Assembly: GCF_004359215.1 (NCBI RefSeq)
Contig: NC_090610.1
Location: 12,676,199-12,740,198, forward strand
Reading direction: 5' to 3'
DNA: 64,000 nt
Source: Bremia lactucae
Taxonomy: Eukaryota; Oomycota; Peronosporomycetes; Peronosporales; Peronosporaceae
Below the pieces are notes generated by a model, which was not told the origin of the DNA, searched no databases, and saw nothing but the letters and a program-made list of their open reading frames with translations. A program made the position numbers and the translations under genes. This document shows, one piece after another, positions 21,313 to 31,836 of this stretch (the stretch's first letter is position 1; every line of letters starts with the position of its first letter).

Positions 21313-21924
21313 TTAAACGAGGCCATTGAGATGGGGGGGCATTAGTGATATGAAACCCGTCACATAGCTACGTTCTAAAAGACTGGTTTGTGACACCGAC
21401 TGAGCACGTTCACGTGTAGTCGGCGGAGCTTTAGGCTCCGAATCCTCTATGTCTGGACCATTATGGATTATGTTATGACCATAAGGCATTGTGGTTATAC
21501 CCAACGGAGAAGCGGCTGCGCCTTTATAGGCAGCGCTCTCATAGCCTGTCGCTGCGCTATCCAGCGCAAACGACGAGACAGCATTCGTAGAGTTGCTGTT
21601 TCCATGTTGTGAGTCATGAGAAGTTTGGATGGGCAATAATGCGCCATCATCCTTCCTCATGAGCTCGTTGTCCGCATCACTACTATGAGGTGACGGGAAC
21701 GGTGTCGACTCATTGTAGTCGACAATGAGCGACTGATCAGCATCCTCACTGTTATAGTGGGATGCATCCTTTAGCCCTGTTAACGCGACAGCAGCAGTAG
21801 CTGTCGGCGTTTCAATTAAGGCATTGGTCACGGCCGGCGAGTTAACGCGGCGCGTGCGCTTAGTGCGAGGTTGAGTGGGCGCCTTCGCAGACGACCCACT
21901 AACGTGGCCCCTTTTCGGTGGCAT
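21313..21924 (-). CDS. Antisense ORF between chromodomain and 3' LTR (second family)
   Basis: Intact minus-strand frame of 203 codons from the ATG at 21924 (an in-frame GTG extends it to 21948). It starts MPPKRGHVSG with a basic N-terminus (TKRTRR), then a Ser/Thr/Ala-rich acidic body. About 75 residues in, the block SLIVDYNES matches SLEIDYECES of the main-family antisense ORF at a similar distance from the start. It lies between the sense chromodomain (ending 21002) and the 3' LTR (22034), the same arrangement as in elements 1 and 3. An alternative reading is a gag of a minus-strand element, but the neighbouring LTR and polypurine tract point the other way. Confidence 0.55.
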   Translation of the reverse strand: MPPKRGHVSGSSAKAPTQPRTKRTRRVNSPAVTNALIETPTATAAVALTGLKDASHYNSEDADQSLIVDYNESTPFPSPHSSDADNELMRKDDGALLPIQTSHDSQHGNSNSTNAVSSFALDSAATGYESAAYKGAAASPLGITTMPYGHNIIHNGPDIEDSEPKAPPTTRERAQSVSQTSLLERSYVTGFISLMPPHLNGLV

Positions 21925-22021
21925 CTTTGGCGCCGTGTATGGAAACACAGGTCGCTAGAGTGATTGAGTAAATTAGCGTCGCATAAAGCTGCTCGCAGTT
22001 CCTCCTTCCTCGGTGCATTCA

Positions 22022-22033
22022 CATTAGAAGGGA
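22022..22033 (+). promoter_or_regulatory. Polypurine tract of the second family
   Basis: CATTAGAAGGGA immediately precedes the TGACGCC start of the LTR at 22034. The corresponding tract for the inverted LTR at 20319-20518 is AGGAGGGA. Confidence 0.5.
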
Positions 22034-22231
22034 TGACGCCTAGCGTCATTCATTACGCGAGGTTTCTAGAAAGATACGCTCGCAATACAAATTAGTGTAA
22101 TCTATAAAGATGACATTTTGATTGGTTAAAAAAGAAAATTATATTTAATACGATTAAACATATAAATCTGAAAACTACTTCATACTTAGTAAGTGCGCAC
22201 GAGGAGCCAGATTATAGCTCCCGTGACGTCA
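22034..22231 (+). repeat. 3' LTR of the second Ty3/gypsy family
   Basis: 198 bp from TGACGCCTAG to GTGACGTCA, with TG...CA termini and short inverted ends TGACG/CGTCA. Its inverted relative is at 20319-20518. A purine tract lies just upstream. Confidence 0.7.
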
Positions 22232-22523
22232 CTTTACTCGAGTACATAGTTCGTTGGGTAAGGTGGCTAAGGCGCCCACCACAACTACCTCAATGCACGC
22301 AAGAGAAGCTGGTTTAACCGCTTCCTCGCTCTGCTAGGGTGGGCCGTATTACGACGTGCCAGCCTACATCAGATACTGGTGTACCTGTCGGTGAAAGACA
22401 CGGGCGCGACCTACTTGCTAGCGGTGCTTCCAGGTTGGTCACACCAGGGTGCCCCCTGCGTCCATCAGATTACTAAAAAAAGAAATAAAGGACTGAAAGC
22501 TTTGGTATAGTAAACAGCGACTT
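22232..22523. other. Unclassified sequence before copia gag
   Basis: About 290 bp without a coding frame. It may be the LTR/internal boundary of the adjacent copia remnant, but I could not identify LTR ends. Confidence 0.3.
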
Positions 22524-23105
22524 CTACTGGTATAGTCTCTGAGTGATGAGATCATTTAAGACTTTAAATTTAAAGGAACCCTTGAACTCCGATGGGGATA
22601 ATGTCTCCCTTGTTCTATTGAATGGTTGATTTAAGTTTAAATTATCCCCGCCAATCCTGGCCGTAGCTTCCTCGATGCGCCTCGCGTCTTTCGGACGCAC
22701 TTCTTCGGCAATTAACCTGCTTACGAGGTCCCCAGAACTATACGACGCGATCGACATTCGAAACGCTTTAGTGAAAAAACTCTCGTAGCAAGCGGGCAAA
22801 CTTCGCAGCATTGTCGCACAAATGTCTTCCTCGCTTCGCCCGCAATATTTGCTCTTCATCTCCATAACCGAATTCTCTAACGTCACATTGTGCTCGCTGA
22901 TGATCTTTGGCGACGCATATCGAAAAGACGCGACCTTTTTCTCAAGGGATAGTCGGTTCGCTATATCCTGGGTGCGATGAAACTTCCCAAGTGTCTCTTA
23001 CACCTCTTGGGCACTTGTTGTGGTCACAACGTACGTAAGCTGCGAATTGCTAAGGTTGAGAGCGATCGCCGTGTGCGCCTGCTCCGTCGACTTGGCACTG
23101 GAGCT
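22524..23105 (-). pseudogene. Ty1/copia gag remnant (UBN2-type)
   Basis: The minus-strand frame reads KSTEQAHTAIALNLSNSQ, then QEV-stop-ETLGKFHRTQDIANRLSLEKKV, then a clear gag block with EEDICATMLRSLPACYESF and GDLVSRLIAEEVRPKDARR. This is the capsid-like UBN2 region of copia polyproteins. One TAG stop replaces a conserved Trp (VWETL). Only gag remains here. Confidence 0.8.
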
Positions 23106-23506
23106 TCGCCGGTGATCGCTTCCACAGTCGCTTTGACATGAGCTACATCCTCATCTTAAAATTCCGCAAGGCATAGTTGCTTCGTCGAAAGGTGGAACCT
23201 CGACGCTTGAATCGTTGCTTGGGCTCATAACCTAAAGAAGGTTTATGCTTTGGAGTAGTTTGTTGTGGCCGAGACTGTAAAACCAAAAAGAACAACATCG
23301 ATTGAGTGTGTCATTTGTTAGTGAATTGATCTCACGTCCATTCATTCCTGCGAAGTGTTGCTGACCCATCGTCCTATCGACCATTGGTTCATAACCACGT
23401 ACTTTCTTTGTGTTGTAGGTCACAGCACAAAAAATGCGGGGGGAGGCGTCACTATCTGACTGGATAGCGTTAACGAACCCCAATCATCAGGGCCTAATAG
23501 GTTTCA

Positions 23507-23578
23507 GACATTGGCGGGACTCGAACCCGTGAACGCTCGGTTAGTGCTGCCACATCTTACCAGCTGAGCTACAATGTT
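23507..23578 (-). pseudogene. Degenerate tRNA or tRNA-derived repeat
   Basis: The minus strand contains a good A box (TAGCTCAGCTGGT), a good B box and T loop (GGGTTCGAGTCCCG), and a six-pair acceptor stem (ACATTG/CAATGT). The D stem and the anticodon stem do not pair properly, with a loop that would place AAC as anticodon. It lacks an encoded CCA, as expected in eukaryotes. The stem defects suggest a pseudogene or a SINE head. Confidence 0.55.
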
Positions 23579-24550
23579 CCGACATCAGTTTCAACAATAT
23601 TGTTTATGTCAAAGCAGCGACAAATGCAAAGCAAAAGGCAGCGTTCGTAAAAACATGCATATACCGGCAATTTACTCCTATGTTCTTGTGATTGAAGTGA
23701 ACGTGAGCGTGAGCGTGTGGCACGCCGCCATTCGGCATATCAGGCTTCTGTGTTTCTCAGGCGGAAAGGCTAATATAATGAAATAGCATAAGTGGTGCTT
23801 TATCGTTTTGCAGTAACGGTATGAGATCGTCATTAAAAGCGAAAATAAACACCGATCCTCTTTCTAGTTGAATAGCTGTTGAAAAGATGCCCTGGAAACT
23901 AGAAGACTCGCTGCGAAACAAGATAGGACTTTGTCTTTAAAGTCAAGGAAATTGACTGTCGATGAAGGAAGCTGCATCCCCTACAGTGGGTCCAGCAGAC
24001 AATTAGGGCCGTTAGTCTTCTTGAGGACACGGAGGAGCGCGTGAGCGAATGTGTCGCCGCAAACGGAGGCTCTCTTCGTATTACAAATGCAGCGTCGTGA
24101 TTGTGAGTGCATTAAAGGGCAAACGATTAAAGTGCGATTGATGAACGTGTTCTATGCCGAAAATATGGAACCAACATCATATCTGTCGGAATGGTAGAGG
24201 CGAAAACGTACGGTACTGTATACCGAGGTGAGTACCGTGTGACTGCAAGACTAAAATGAGGGACTCCTGCGCTTGACATCGAGATGTAAAACAATGAACT
24301 TGTGGTTCGCACACAAGGCTGACATGAACATCCTGACTCAGTTGATGTACACATGTTTGTACTATCCCGACATGAGGTAGAGGCGGGCGTGACATCCAGC
24401 AGGGGTCACTCATGTATTTCTACATCGGATACAAGCACACATCAATTACAACACAATCATTCGGTTGGCGGAAGACCAAGCTTCAGGGATATCTCTCACG
24501 GATCAGATCATGGCGAACTACCTCGCATACGCTCAAGAAAACAGATAAAG
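23579..24550. other. Unclassified sequence
   Basis: About 970 bp. Several short frames exist on both strands but none resembles a known protein. Surrounding copia fragments make a decayed element likely. Confidence 0.3.
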
Positions 24551-24669
24551 AAGGCGCAAACAAGAATGGACCTTAAAGCACATCCAAGATTGACATCGTT
24601 GTCGGGAAAAAAAATCTTCTCGGATATTAAGGGATCGACCACTTCCAAGGATAGACTGGCAACTCGTGC

Positions 24670-25140
24670 ATGATCTATTTTGTCGATCACCGAACAAATT
24701 ATTGCAGGATGCTTCCCGCGAGAGACAAGGTCGTCGCGGTACAAAACGTTCGAGCAATACATATGCTTTTCAGGCGCCAATTCAATTACAGAACTCATGT
24801 GCTAAGAATAGATGTTAGTGCGGGTATCATACTCGTGATCTTTTCTGTAAAGAAACTTTAATAATTCGCCAGATTAGCGAAGCACGCGATCGGGCAAGTA
24901 ATGGTTAAGGAGAACGTAAGTACTGCACTATTATGAGTATGGTGCGGAATATGATATTTGCGTGCTATCTGCCACTCTATTTCTGAAGAAATGTGGCGGA
25001 ATATGCTTCTTTGAGCCTCAACAAAAGCCCGAGCAAGTATATTGTGGGGAGTAAGTTACACCTGCAGATGCTTACGAACGGCATACAGGATGTTGGTGAC
25101 ATTTTGTATCTTCCTTGCATGCCATTGAACAAGGATAGTG
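24670..25140 (+). pseudogene. Ty1/copia integrase fragment
   Basis: 24670-24861 encodes a block (FVDHRTNYCRMLPARDK, then HVLRIDV) that resembles the integrase core of oomycete copia polyproteins. 24993-25140 encodes EYASLSLNKSPSK..., then LTNGIQDVGDI, matching the later part of the same domain. Catalytic residues are mostly lost and frames are broken between the two. Confidence 0.5.
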
Positions 25141-25927
25141 TTCATCTCGAGTCCACTCACTCCATCATTGGCCTGTCATATTTTTTTTTCTTTGGGTCTC
25201 TGCCCTGGTATTATTGCGCTTACAGCATCCTGCGATGCCACAACTTCTTCCGCAAATGTACCCGAGGCAATTGCTTGTTTTGATCACTCGTGAGCATCTC
25301 GGCAATCTTAACGTGCTAGATGACGACGACGACATTGTCATTAAAAGATGTATTACCAATTCAGGATTGAGTTGCTTTTCAGGACCAAAATTACAATAAA
25401 ATTACATGCTCGCGAACTTTATGTTATCAAAATCAACATTGATATTTAGGCGATGCGCAAAGCAATGAGCGTAACACTCCACTGGATAGTGTAAATGAAA
25501 AGGTCTTTCAGCTTTTGCAGTCATCACCATATTTTAAGGTACGGTCGTTGCTTCATTAAGGAGTCGATTTGACGCGGATCGAGAGATCGAGCGTTACGAA
25601 GCCGGACTCGTGGCTTTTAAAAACGAGCCACTTATCGTAGTCGACTAACTATGGACTTACATTTGCCACCATTATGAGCTCAGTACCGTAAAAGTCCTAC
25701 TGATTCTTGCAAGGAAATGAAGCTTGTCTACAAGGCACGGGGACATTTCGACAAGCGAATGGGTTCAGATTCCAGCAGTCGAACACAGACGGGAAGCAGA
25801 ATCGGGTGAGATAAAATATCTGGTGAAGGAATGATTTCCAGATGAGCCAAGTCTCCGCGATTATTTGTTCCTTGTTAAGAGTTTGTTGGGTTTCAATGGA
25901 CAGCGTCGGTTGTAGGAGAGCTGTTAC
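25141..25927. other. Unclassified, probably decayed retroelement
   Basis: About 790 bp with stops in all frames. It leads into an RNase H fragment at 25928, so it may hold unrecognisable pol sequence. Confidence 0.3.
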
Positions 25928-26113
25928 TTGAGAGTTAAGGCAAAGCAGACTTCGCCAAATGACAAGCAAGATCGAATTCATTTACCGGCGGTATGTCAGC
26001 TTGCAGCTGCGAAAAAAAATTACCGAGTTCGTGACAAAGAATTACTTGCAATGAAGTATGCTTTTGTTGACAAATTGAGAGTTCGTCTGCTGTCACGATG
26101 GAAAGAGCGATAA
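25928..26113 (+). pseudogene. Ty3/gypsy RNase H fragment
   Basis: The frame contains QLAAAKKNYRVRDKELLAMKYAF, equivalent to QLQPAERNY.VHDKELLAMK in element 1. Only about 45 codons are recognisable. Confidence 0.65.
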
Positions 26114-26334
26114 AAGAATGGATCTGCTACAAAAGAGAAAATGTTTATTAGCCATAAGGCGGAAATTATTTCGGCGTCCCACGTTAAACAAGAAAGCGTG
26201 AGGGTTACGCGAGCTTGTGCGAGAGATTGGTTCATATGTTCATCGGGCCGATGACCATGGAGATAGACAACCAAGCAATTGTAATCAGAAGAAAGCATGA
26301 CTAGCGTTTGTGACTTCACTAAACCTGGAGTTCC

Positions 26335-26408
26335 GCCATTATAATCCCTGTATTCGACGTATAATGCCAAGCCATTATTATTACGTCGAATACAGTAATG
26401 ATAATGGC
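26335..26408. repeat. 27-bp imperfect inverted repeat
   Basis: Left arm 26335-26361 (GCCATTATAATCCCTGTATT...) and right arm 26382-26408 pair with about four mismatches around a 20-base spacer. The inner 12 bases (GTATTCGACGTA) are perfect. Confidence 0.7.
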
Positions 26409-27025
26409 AAATTTATTTACAAAAGCACTACCAGCACCGAAATTGGTAGATCCGCACTTTTTTACTTCGCTAACTGGAAGCTGACAGTCGCGAGGGGGGG
26501 GGGTCGAGGAGATTGTAAAAATTGAGGCGGTGCAGTGGATAGTCCAAGATTCTGTAGCTAGGGCGAGGTCCTGTTTTATAACCCGCTCTTGAGGTGAGTG
26601 CGAGTATACTAAATTTTAACCGCCCGTCATCGAAGTAAGTCAGCAGCATACCAGTTTGCCCTTCACTCATTTCGAGAGCGAGCGGTTCATATCAGCACAT
26701 CGCCCTGGCTACTGAATGTTGAAGTATCAACTGCACCGCCTCAACCTTCCCAAATTCTTACGCTTTTATGTTAAGTAAACCACTTATAAATGCTTTGTAT
26801 CCCACACTAAATGCTCATTGTTTCGCCATAACGTTGTGCCGCATATTGTTTTGCTTGTCCTGTGCACTTGCCATACGTCACGGGCTTTTCGTGTGATGGC
26901 TAATCGCTAATCGCTCATCCACATAGCGTTGAGCCTCGCTCACGCATTTAGCATCCAGGTCGCCTATGACACCCCCGAGAGGTCGGTGATAGGACATAGC
27001 TGCCTATAAAGAAACCTCATTATTG
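26409..27025. other. Unclassified sequence
   Basis: About 600 bp, including a G run at 26496-26504. No gene or repeat family recognised. Confidence 0.3.
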
Positions 27026-27203
27026 TCAAGCACATACATTTCTTGCCGTGACTCCGCACGATGTCGTGACCACTACTAAGCTGACAGGGTCATCTAAGCA
27101 AGTTTCTGCCGTAAATTGATGATTCTCGTGGGCCATCGCCACTTCGGCGAATCTGTGTCCCTCTATTTCATTCGCACCGAGCGTAGTAAGGGACCCTCCC
27201 CCT

Positions 27204-27790
27204 CTAAGACTCGGGTTTATAACAAATGAGACTGGGTCCGAGGATGGCGCAGCCCGAAATATAGAGCGGTATATCATCTTTACTGGGCGTGTCCAGTGTT
27301 ACTGATAGGGAAATCCATGAACTACTATGCTTAAAAACATCAACCACGACTCTATTTACACGTTCAGTAAGGCCATTGGTCCGGGGTGATCGGCTGTAGA
27401 CATGTTGAGCTCGCTTCACAGCAGCTCAAATACAAAATGCCAAAATCCCGACGTAAAACGCGGATCCCGGTCCGATATTATGGACTCGGGCATTCTAGTC
27501 GATAAACGTGATCCAGGAACAAGACAGCTGCCGGCTTGTCTTGGATTAAGGTTATACATGGTTCTAAATGCACTTTTGCTCAGCCTGTCTACAAGCACAA
27601 CGATTCGTCCAAGCTTGAGATCAGGCGGCATTCCAAACATGTAGTCTAAACTGACTGCCTTGCAGCAATCCGTTGGTATCAGTAGCGGCTTCAATGGCGC
27701 ACTACTGGACGGTACAGGCTTTATGAGCTGACATCGTTCGCAAGACCGACTACCAACCGTGTAGGTGGGGCGACCAAAATTTTATGACAC
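27204..27790 (-). pseudogene. Integrase remnant of third-family element
   Basis: The minus strand shows a CERCQLIKPVP zinc-ligand segment, then the catalytic core in frame 27694-27416 (DYMFGMPPDLKLGRIVVLVDRLSKS, then SDRDPRFTSGFW). The frame shifts near 27415 and continues with SPRTNGLTERVNRV, which contains the catalytic Glu. The product is not translatable in one frame. Confidence 0.75.
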
Positions 27791-27858
27791 TTGTATGAAT
27801 GTCTCTCCACGGCTTAGATGCCCACTCGATGGTGTATCATGGAGCTCGTCAAGTAACT

Positions 27859-28065
27859 TCAGCTTGAGATCTGTACATTGATTCTCGAGGTATCACAAAG
27901 TGACACCTGATACCATAAAATGCCACAGCTGTTACTAAAGCGACTTAGCTTCGCGTTCCGGTACGACGGTAAGGTTACCTCTCGTCCACCGAAGTGATCC
28001 AGCAGGTGACAACTTCCGTCCTGACTGTAGCTATCCTTTATTTTGGAGGCCAAAGCGCTCACCAC
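27859..28065 (-). pseudogene. RNase H-integrase linker remnant of third-family element
   Basis: Frame with KIKDSYSQDGSCHLLDHF and ILWYQVSLCDTSRI, corresponding to the short linker and the start of the integrase zinc-binding domain in Ty3/gypsy polyproteins. Confidence 0.5.
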
Positions 28066-29003
28066 GTGGTAGGCTCAATGGCTGCCGACGTTGACGACTC
28101 ACGACTCAAATTGTGCCTTCGCACGAGCCGCACTGTCTGGTGTCTTACCTCGACGTCCAGTCTGCGCGATAACGCATCAGATAAGACATTCGTTTAGAAC
28201 CGGCTTGTATTCATCATTGTAATTAATTTTAGCTCCTTGGGCAGATCCCAAGACGTGCTGAAGCACCTCAATTGACGATGCCTCCGCCATCATGTCTTCG
28301 ACGTCCTCGAACATCTCTTTCGAAGGTATGTCCTCTTGGACGGGGACTGACCAAGGTCTCTCACTTCGATGTGCCTTTGATTGTCCGTGTTTGTCCTATA
28401 CTAGTTTCTTGAGTCGCCACAACCTTTACACTGGAAGTGGAACTCGTTGCTCTCTCGGCTAACGCACTAAATATAATCGCACACCTTCTAAGCTCTGTTC
28501 CAGTTCTTGCGACGCTTGATTTCCTGTCACCTCGATGTTAACTGCCACAGGCTATCGGCTCTGTGCAGGCTCATTAAGATTCGTGACTACTTGTCTTCGT
28601 CCAATTCACTACACCAGTCTCTCCGAGATGAGTAGTGTCGGGACACTTTTAACTACACCAGGCTCTAGGCTCTGGGTAGGACCTGGTGATGTTTGACATA
28701 CTGTCAACGTACGCTCAACGCTGCGAACCACGATTTCAGTCGCATAGGCATCTCGCAGGAGCGCATCTTTCTTGGAATCCTGCATAGAGTTGGCAACTGT
28801 GCGGGTACGCCAGCCTATCTATAATTGTTGTTTTGCCAACCATGGCATGCGTAGGATAGGTCATACGGACTCTCTATAATAAGCACCGCAGGCTTATTTC
28901 TACGTTTGAGGATTGTTCGTCAACTAAAGCAATTTGGCCTCTTTTATCATTGGCCGCACCTTTCTATAAAGGGCTTGACGCGTTGGATCGTGCCGCAGTC
29001 CGT

Positions 29004-29483
29004 TCATGGACATGAATACCTAATGTGTCTCGGTATTGGACCCACAGTCATGGATGCCGACAGCGAGCGCATCTCCTGCATATATTTTCTTACAGAATCG
29101 CTTAACCTGTCGTGCTCCAAATGCACGCTTGAAGCAACACTTCGTTGTTTCGCAGTGGTTGCACGGCGCAAACCTATCTTATATAGATCGTCTATGAAAG
29201 GATTACTTATTCTGTCCACCATAAGCGCCGAGTAAGTCCACTCTAAGGCCTTACCGAGAAAATGGGACATTGCGTACGTTACCATTCTGATGCCATCCTC
29301 GATGAGCTGCGCCACACCGTATTGCTCCACGGCTATCAGCCAGGGGACGATTCTGTGAGCTGCAGTCCCATCAAAATTGGAACAGGTCCATATGAATGTT
29401 TCTCCAGTGATAAGGCCTGGCGGACAGCTTCTCAACAGTCCGGTTGAAAGTCTTATTTCGAGCCTGGTCCCACCTAAGCTCAT
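29004..29483 (-). pseudogene. Gag (retrotransposon capsid-like) of third-family element
   Basis: A 159-codon frame. The block AMSHFLGKALEWTYSALM...FIDDLYKIG, followed by RLSDSVRKYMQEMRSL, is the capsid-like core of Ty3/gypsy Gag. No zinc knuckle is seen downstream. The start shown is not necessarily the original one. Confidence 0.6.
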
Positions 29484-29639
29484 CCTTCATTTTAAATGAC
29501 GGACTCCGCCGAAGTATGGCTATGTGCCTCGACACAGCCATTCGCTGTCCGAGCACAAACTGTTTCAACTGAGCGACAGAATGCTAAGGAGGACTACCAA
29601 AGAGCCTCACCGCCCATTTCCGCTTCTAGCACTGATTAT

Positions 29640-29816
29640 AAATGAGGAATATTCCAAGACTTCAATCAACCAAAGATTAGAACTGTCCCATTACAGCCAC
29701 AGTATTATCATGTATGGTTATATTGGTAGTATTGTATATAAAGATAATAATCTTTATTATTCTTTATTGACCCTCTCGTAGGTAATAATATTTGTTTAAC
29801 AAGCTACTCCGTTACA
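29640..29816 (-). repeat. LTR start region of third-family element
   Basis: On the minus strand it begins TGTAACGGAGTAGCTTGTTA. A related sequence in the same orientation lies at about 61930-62217. The inner boundary is approximate. Confidence 0.45.
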
Positions 29817-29836
29817 ATACCCGTTAGTTGTCAGAC

Positions 29837-29970
29837 GCAAAACCCTGAACGGCGAGTGTCGTACGACTACACCAAGCACATCTCAGGTAATCAATAGGTT
29901 TATTGATACTACACCAGGGACATCTCAGGTAATCAAATAGCGTACGACACTCGCCATTTTAGGGTTTTAC
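29837..29970. repeat. Palindromic element with internal tandem repeat
   Basis: Left arm 29837-29865 and right arm 29941-29970 are inverted copies containing GGCGAGTGTCGTACG and its complement. Between them lie two direct copies of about 29 bp (ACATCTCAGGTAATCAA core) at 29867-29895 and 29910-29937. The compact hairpin layout resembles a small non-autonomous element. Confidence 0.65.
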
Positions 29971-30164
29971 ACCTTGCTAAGTACTGTAAAAATTACTCTT
30001 TCACATCGCTGCCGATTCGAGAGTCCCAGGACGCCCTGTGTGCGTGTTTAAAGGCGCTTTTTTCATACTCGTTGCTTTCCCGCACTTGTAACACGTTTGC
30101 GTGTCTGCCTTTTGGTGTTTACCTAGTTTACTATTATTCGTCCCAGCTGCCTTCCTCGTCTCTT
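29971..30164. other. Unclassified sequence
   Basis: Short region between the palindromic element and a gag fragment. Nothing recognised. Confidence 0.3.
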
Positions 30165-30482
30165 TCACTCCGATAATTGCGCGAACTGCTCTATATATTC
30201 ATCCTGGCGCAGGTAGTCGGTGCGCGTAATATTCAGAAGCGCAAGCGTAGACATTCTCATGGCTGGGTTCGCCAAGTGGACGATGTTGTCGAGAATCAAG
30301 CTATCCATCCAACCACACGCTTCACTCACAGCTAACAGCCAGGTAGAAGTAGTGTTGGGCCCAGCTTCTCTTGCTGCTCTTGGTGCAGTAAACGTATCCA
30401 TGCTTTGAGCCAGTGTCATCTTGGTCTCGAATGTCTGCAGTAGTCTCTGCATCCATGTACCAAAGTTGGGTTTTCCTGCCAC
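30165..30482 (-). pseudogene. Gag fragment of another Ty3/gypsy family
   Basis: A 105-codon minus-strand frame. The segment VSEACGWMDSLILDNIVHLANPA...TRTDYLRQDE resembles Gag proteins of oomycete gypsy elements from general familiarity. No zinc knuckle or protease follows. Confidence 0.45.
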
Positions 30483-30876
30483 CAGCCGTTAATTTGTCGA
30501 TGGTAGTTCCTCACAGCCATTCCTGCCAAGTGATGACCAAGTGCGTCGACCTTTACGTCCTCGCTCCATGAAATTCCGTTCGCACAATCTGAGAACGAAA
30601 TTAGTCGAGCAAATAGTTGCCCTCACCGTAGGAAGCCTGTACCCAATCCGGTACAACTCCTCCCATCAAAAGGGTGAATCTCCAATTTCCTTTGTCGCGC
30701 TTTTGGAACACGTAGCCGGCGCATGATGTTGTTGCTGACCCGGGCGGTATGTGGCGGCTGAATAAGTGTGGAGTCAGGTCAGCATGTGGCACCTGCGATA
30801 TCTCAACGTTAGCCGCGGCTTGTCCCTAGCCGTGATGTCCAGCTCCAAAGAAGGTAGCCAGGGTTCTTAAGGATAG

Positions 30877-31505
30877 GTGTCATTAAATCCAACGCCTCCC
30901 AGCTGTTGCACAATGATCGAAAAATTACACTGGCCTCTCGGAATTTCTGCTCCTTCTCATCCTGTTGCTCTTATGACGCCTACATACGATCTATTTACAA
31001 TGGTCGGAGATTGGAGACCTAAATTAAGGCTCACTTTTTCGCCGCAGATGAGAACGCACCCCGTTTTTTACGTGAGTCTTCTGAAATGATATGGGATCCA
31101 CAAGAAATCACATACCATCCTTCCAAAGAGACCGATGGTGATGCCGACCGTGAGTCGAGCGTCCTTCAAAGGGTGTGACAAAAAAGAATTTTTTTAAGCC
31201 GATCAATTTCTCCTTGGAGAGCAAGAAGGATCCTTGATCCGTCGTACGGCAACGCCCTGCTGTCGAGCCTTACGGAAGCAGGATAGGCTGTCACGAGTAG
31301 TTGGGCAAAATCGTCACTTTTATCGGGTGCAGCCTGCATTGGTAGATGCGGCTAAGAACGAACGCTTTCTTGTTGAAAGGTTGCTGGGCCACCTCTCCGT
31401 AAAGCATAAAACTCTGATCCTCGTCCAATGGAGAGGATATTCCAAGAGTTACGACTATTGGAACCGTCGACACTCTGTGCATCGACGTATCGGGACTGGT
31501 GTCTA
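30877..31505 (+). pseudogene. Integrase C-terminus and chromodomain of a Ty3/gypsy element
   Basis: A fragment of integrase tail (RLTFSPQMRTHPVFYVSLLK) near 31020-31089, then after a gap a chromodomain at about 31285-31505 (RFLVERLLGHLSVKHKTLILVQWRGYSKSYDYW). The chromodomain block is homologous to 20760-20910. The frame is broken between the two. Confidence 0.7.
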
Positions 31506-31836
31506 GCTATGAAAGGAGCACAGTTGGACTCAACCCGCTGATTCCAGATAGAATAGCAGCGCAGCGTGAGAAGAAAAGCAGTCAGCAAGCTGACTCTTTG
31601 CACTATATTCATTAGGACTTATTACATTGAGCTTATTGCACTGTTTACCAGTTGTGTCATAATACTTGCTTGTTCTTAAAACAACGCGAAAACGTACTTT
31701 ATTTCCCTTTAATTGATTAAAACTCACTAATTAGTTTCCATTGAGAATGACTAGCGCGCTTTTGACCGACAGAAGTGGGTGGTTCAACTCGCTCATTCCG
31801 CATTCCGACGCTACTTAAGGTGTACTTGCGAGAGTG
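31506..31836. other. Spacer and promoter region of the SNF2 gene
   Basis: About 330 bp between the retroelement chromodomain and the remodeller start. The first 100 bp may be retroelement 3' sequence. The rest is the likely promoter. Confidence 0.4.

Larger units (their letters stand above)
27026..29816 (-). mobile_element. Decayed third-family Ty3/gypsy element, minus orientation
   Basis: Reading on the minus strand: LTR start TGTAACGGAGTAGC at 29816, gag 29483-29004, then degenerate sequence, an RNase H/integrase linker at about 28065-27859, and integrase 27790-27204. This is the expected gag-to-integrase order, but RT could not be recognised in the roughly 800 bp between 28.2 and 29.0 kb, so a large internal deletion is likely. 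Confidence 0.65.

Noticed and set aside
20319..22231. DNA transposon with 200-bp terminal inverted repeats
   Set aside because: Each arm has LTR-type TG...CA ends preceded by a polypurine tract, and the inside holds a chromodomain, so two 3' LTRs in opposite orientation fit better.
23507..23578. Functional tRNA-Val (AAC)
   Set aside because: The D stem has two mismatches and the anticodon stem pairs at only two of five positions.
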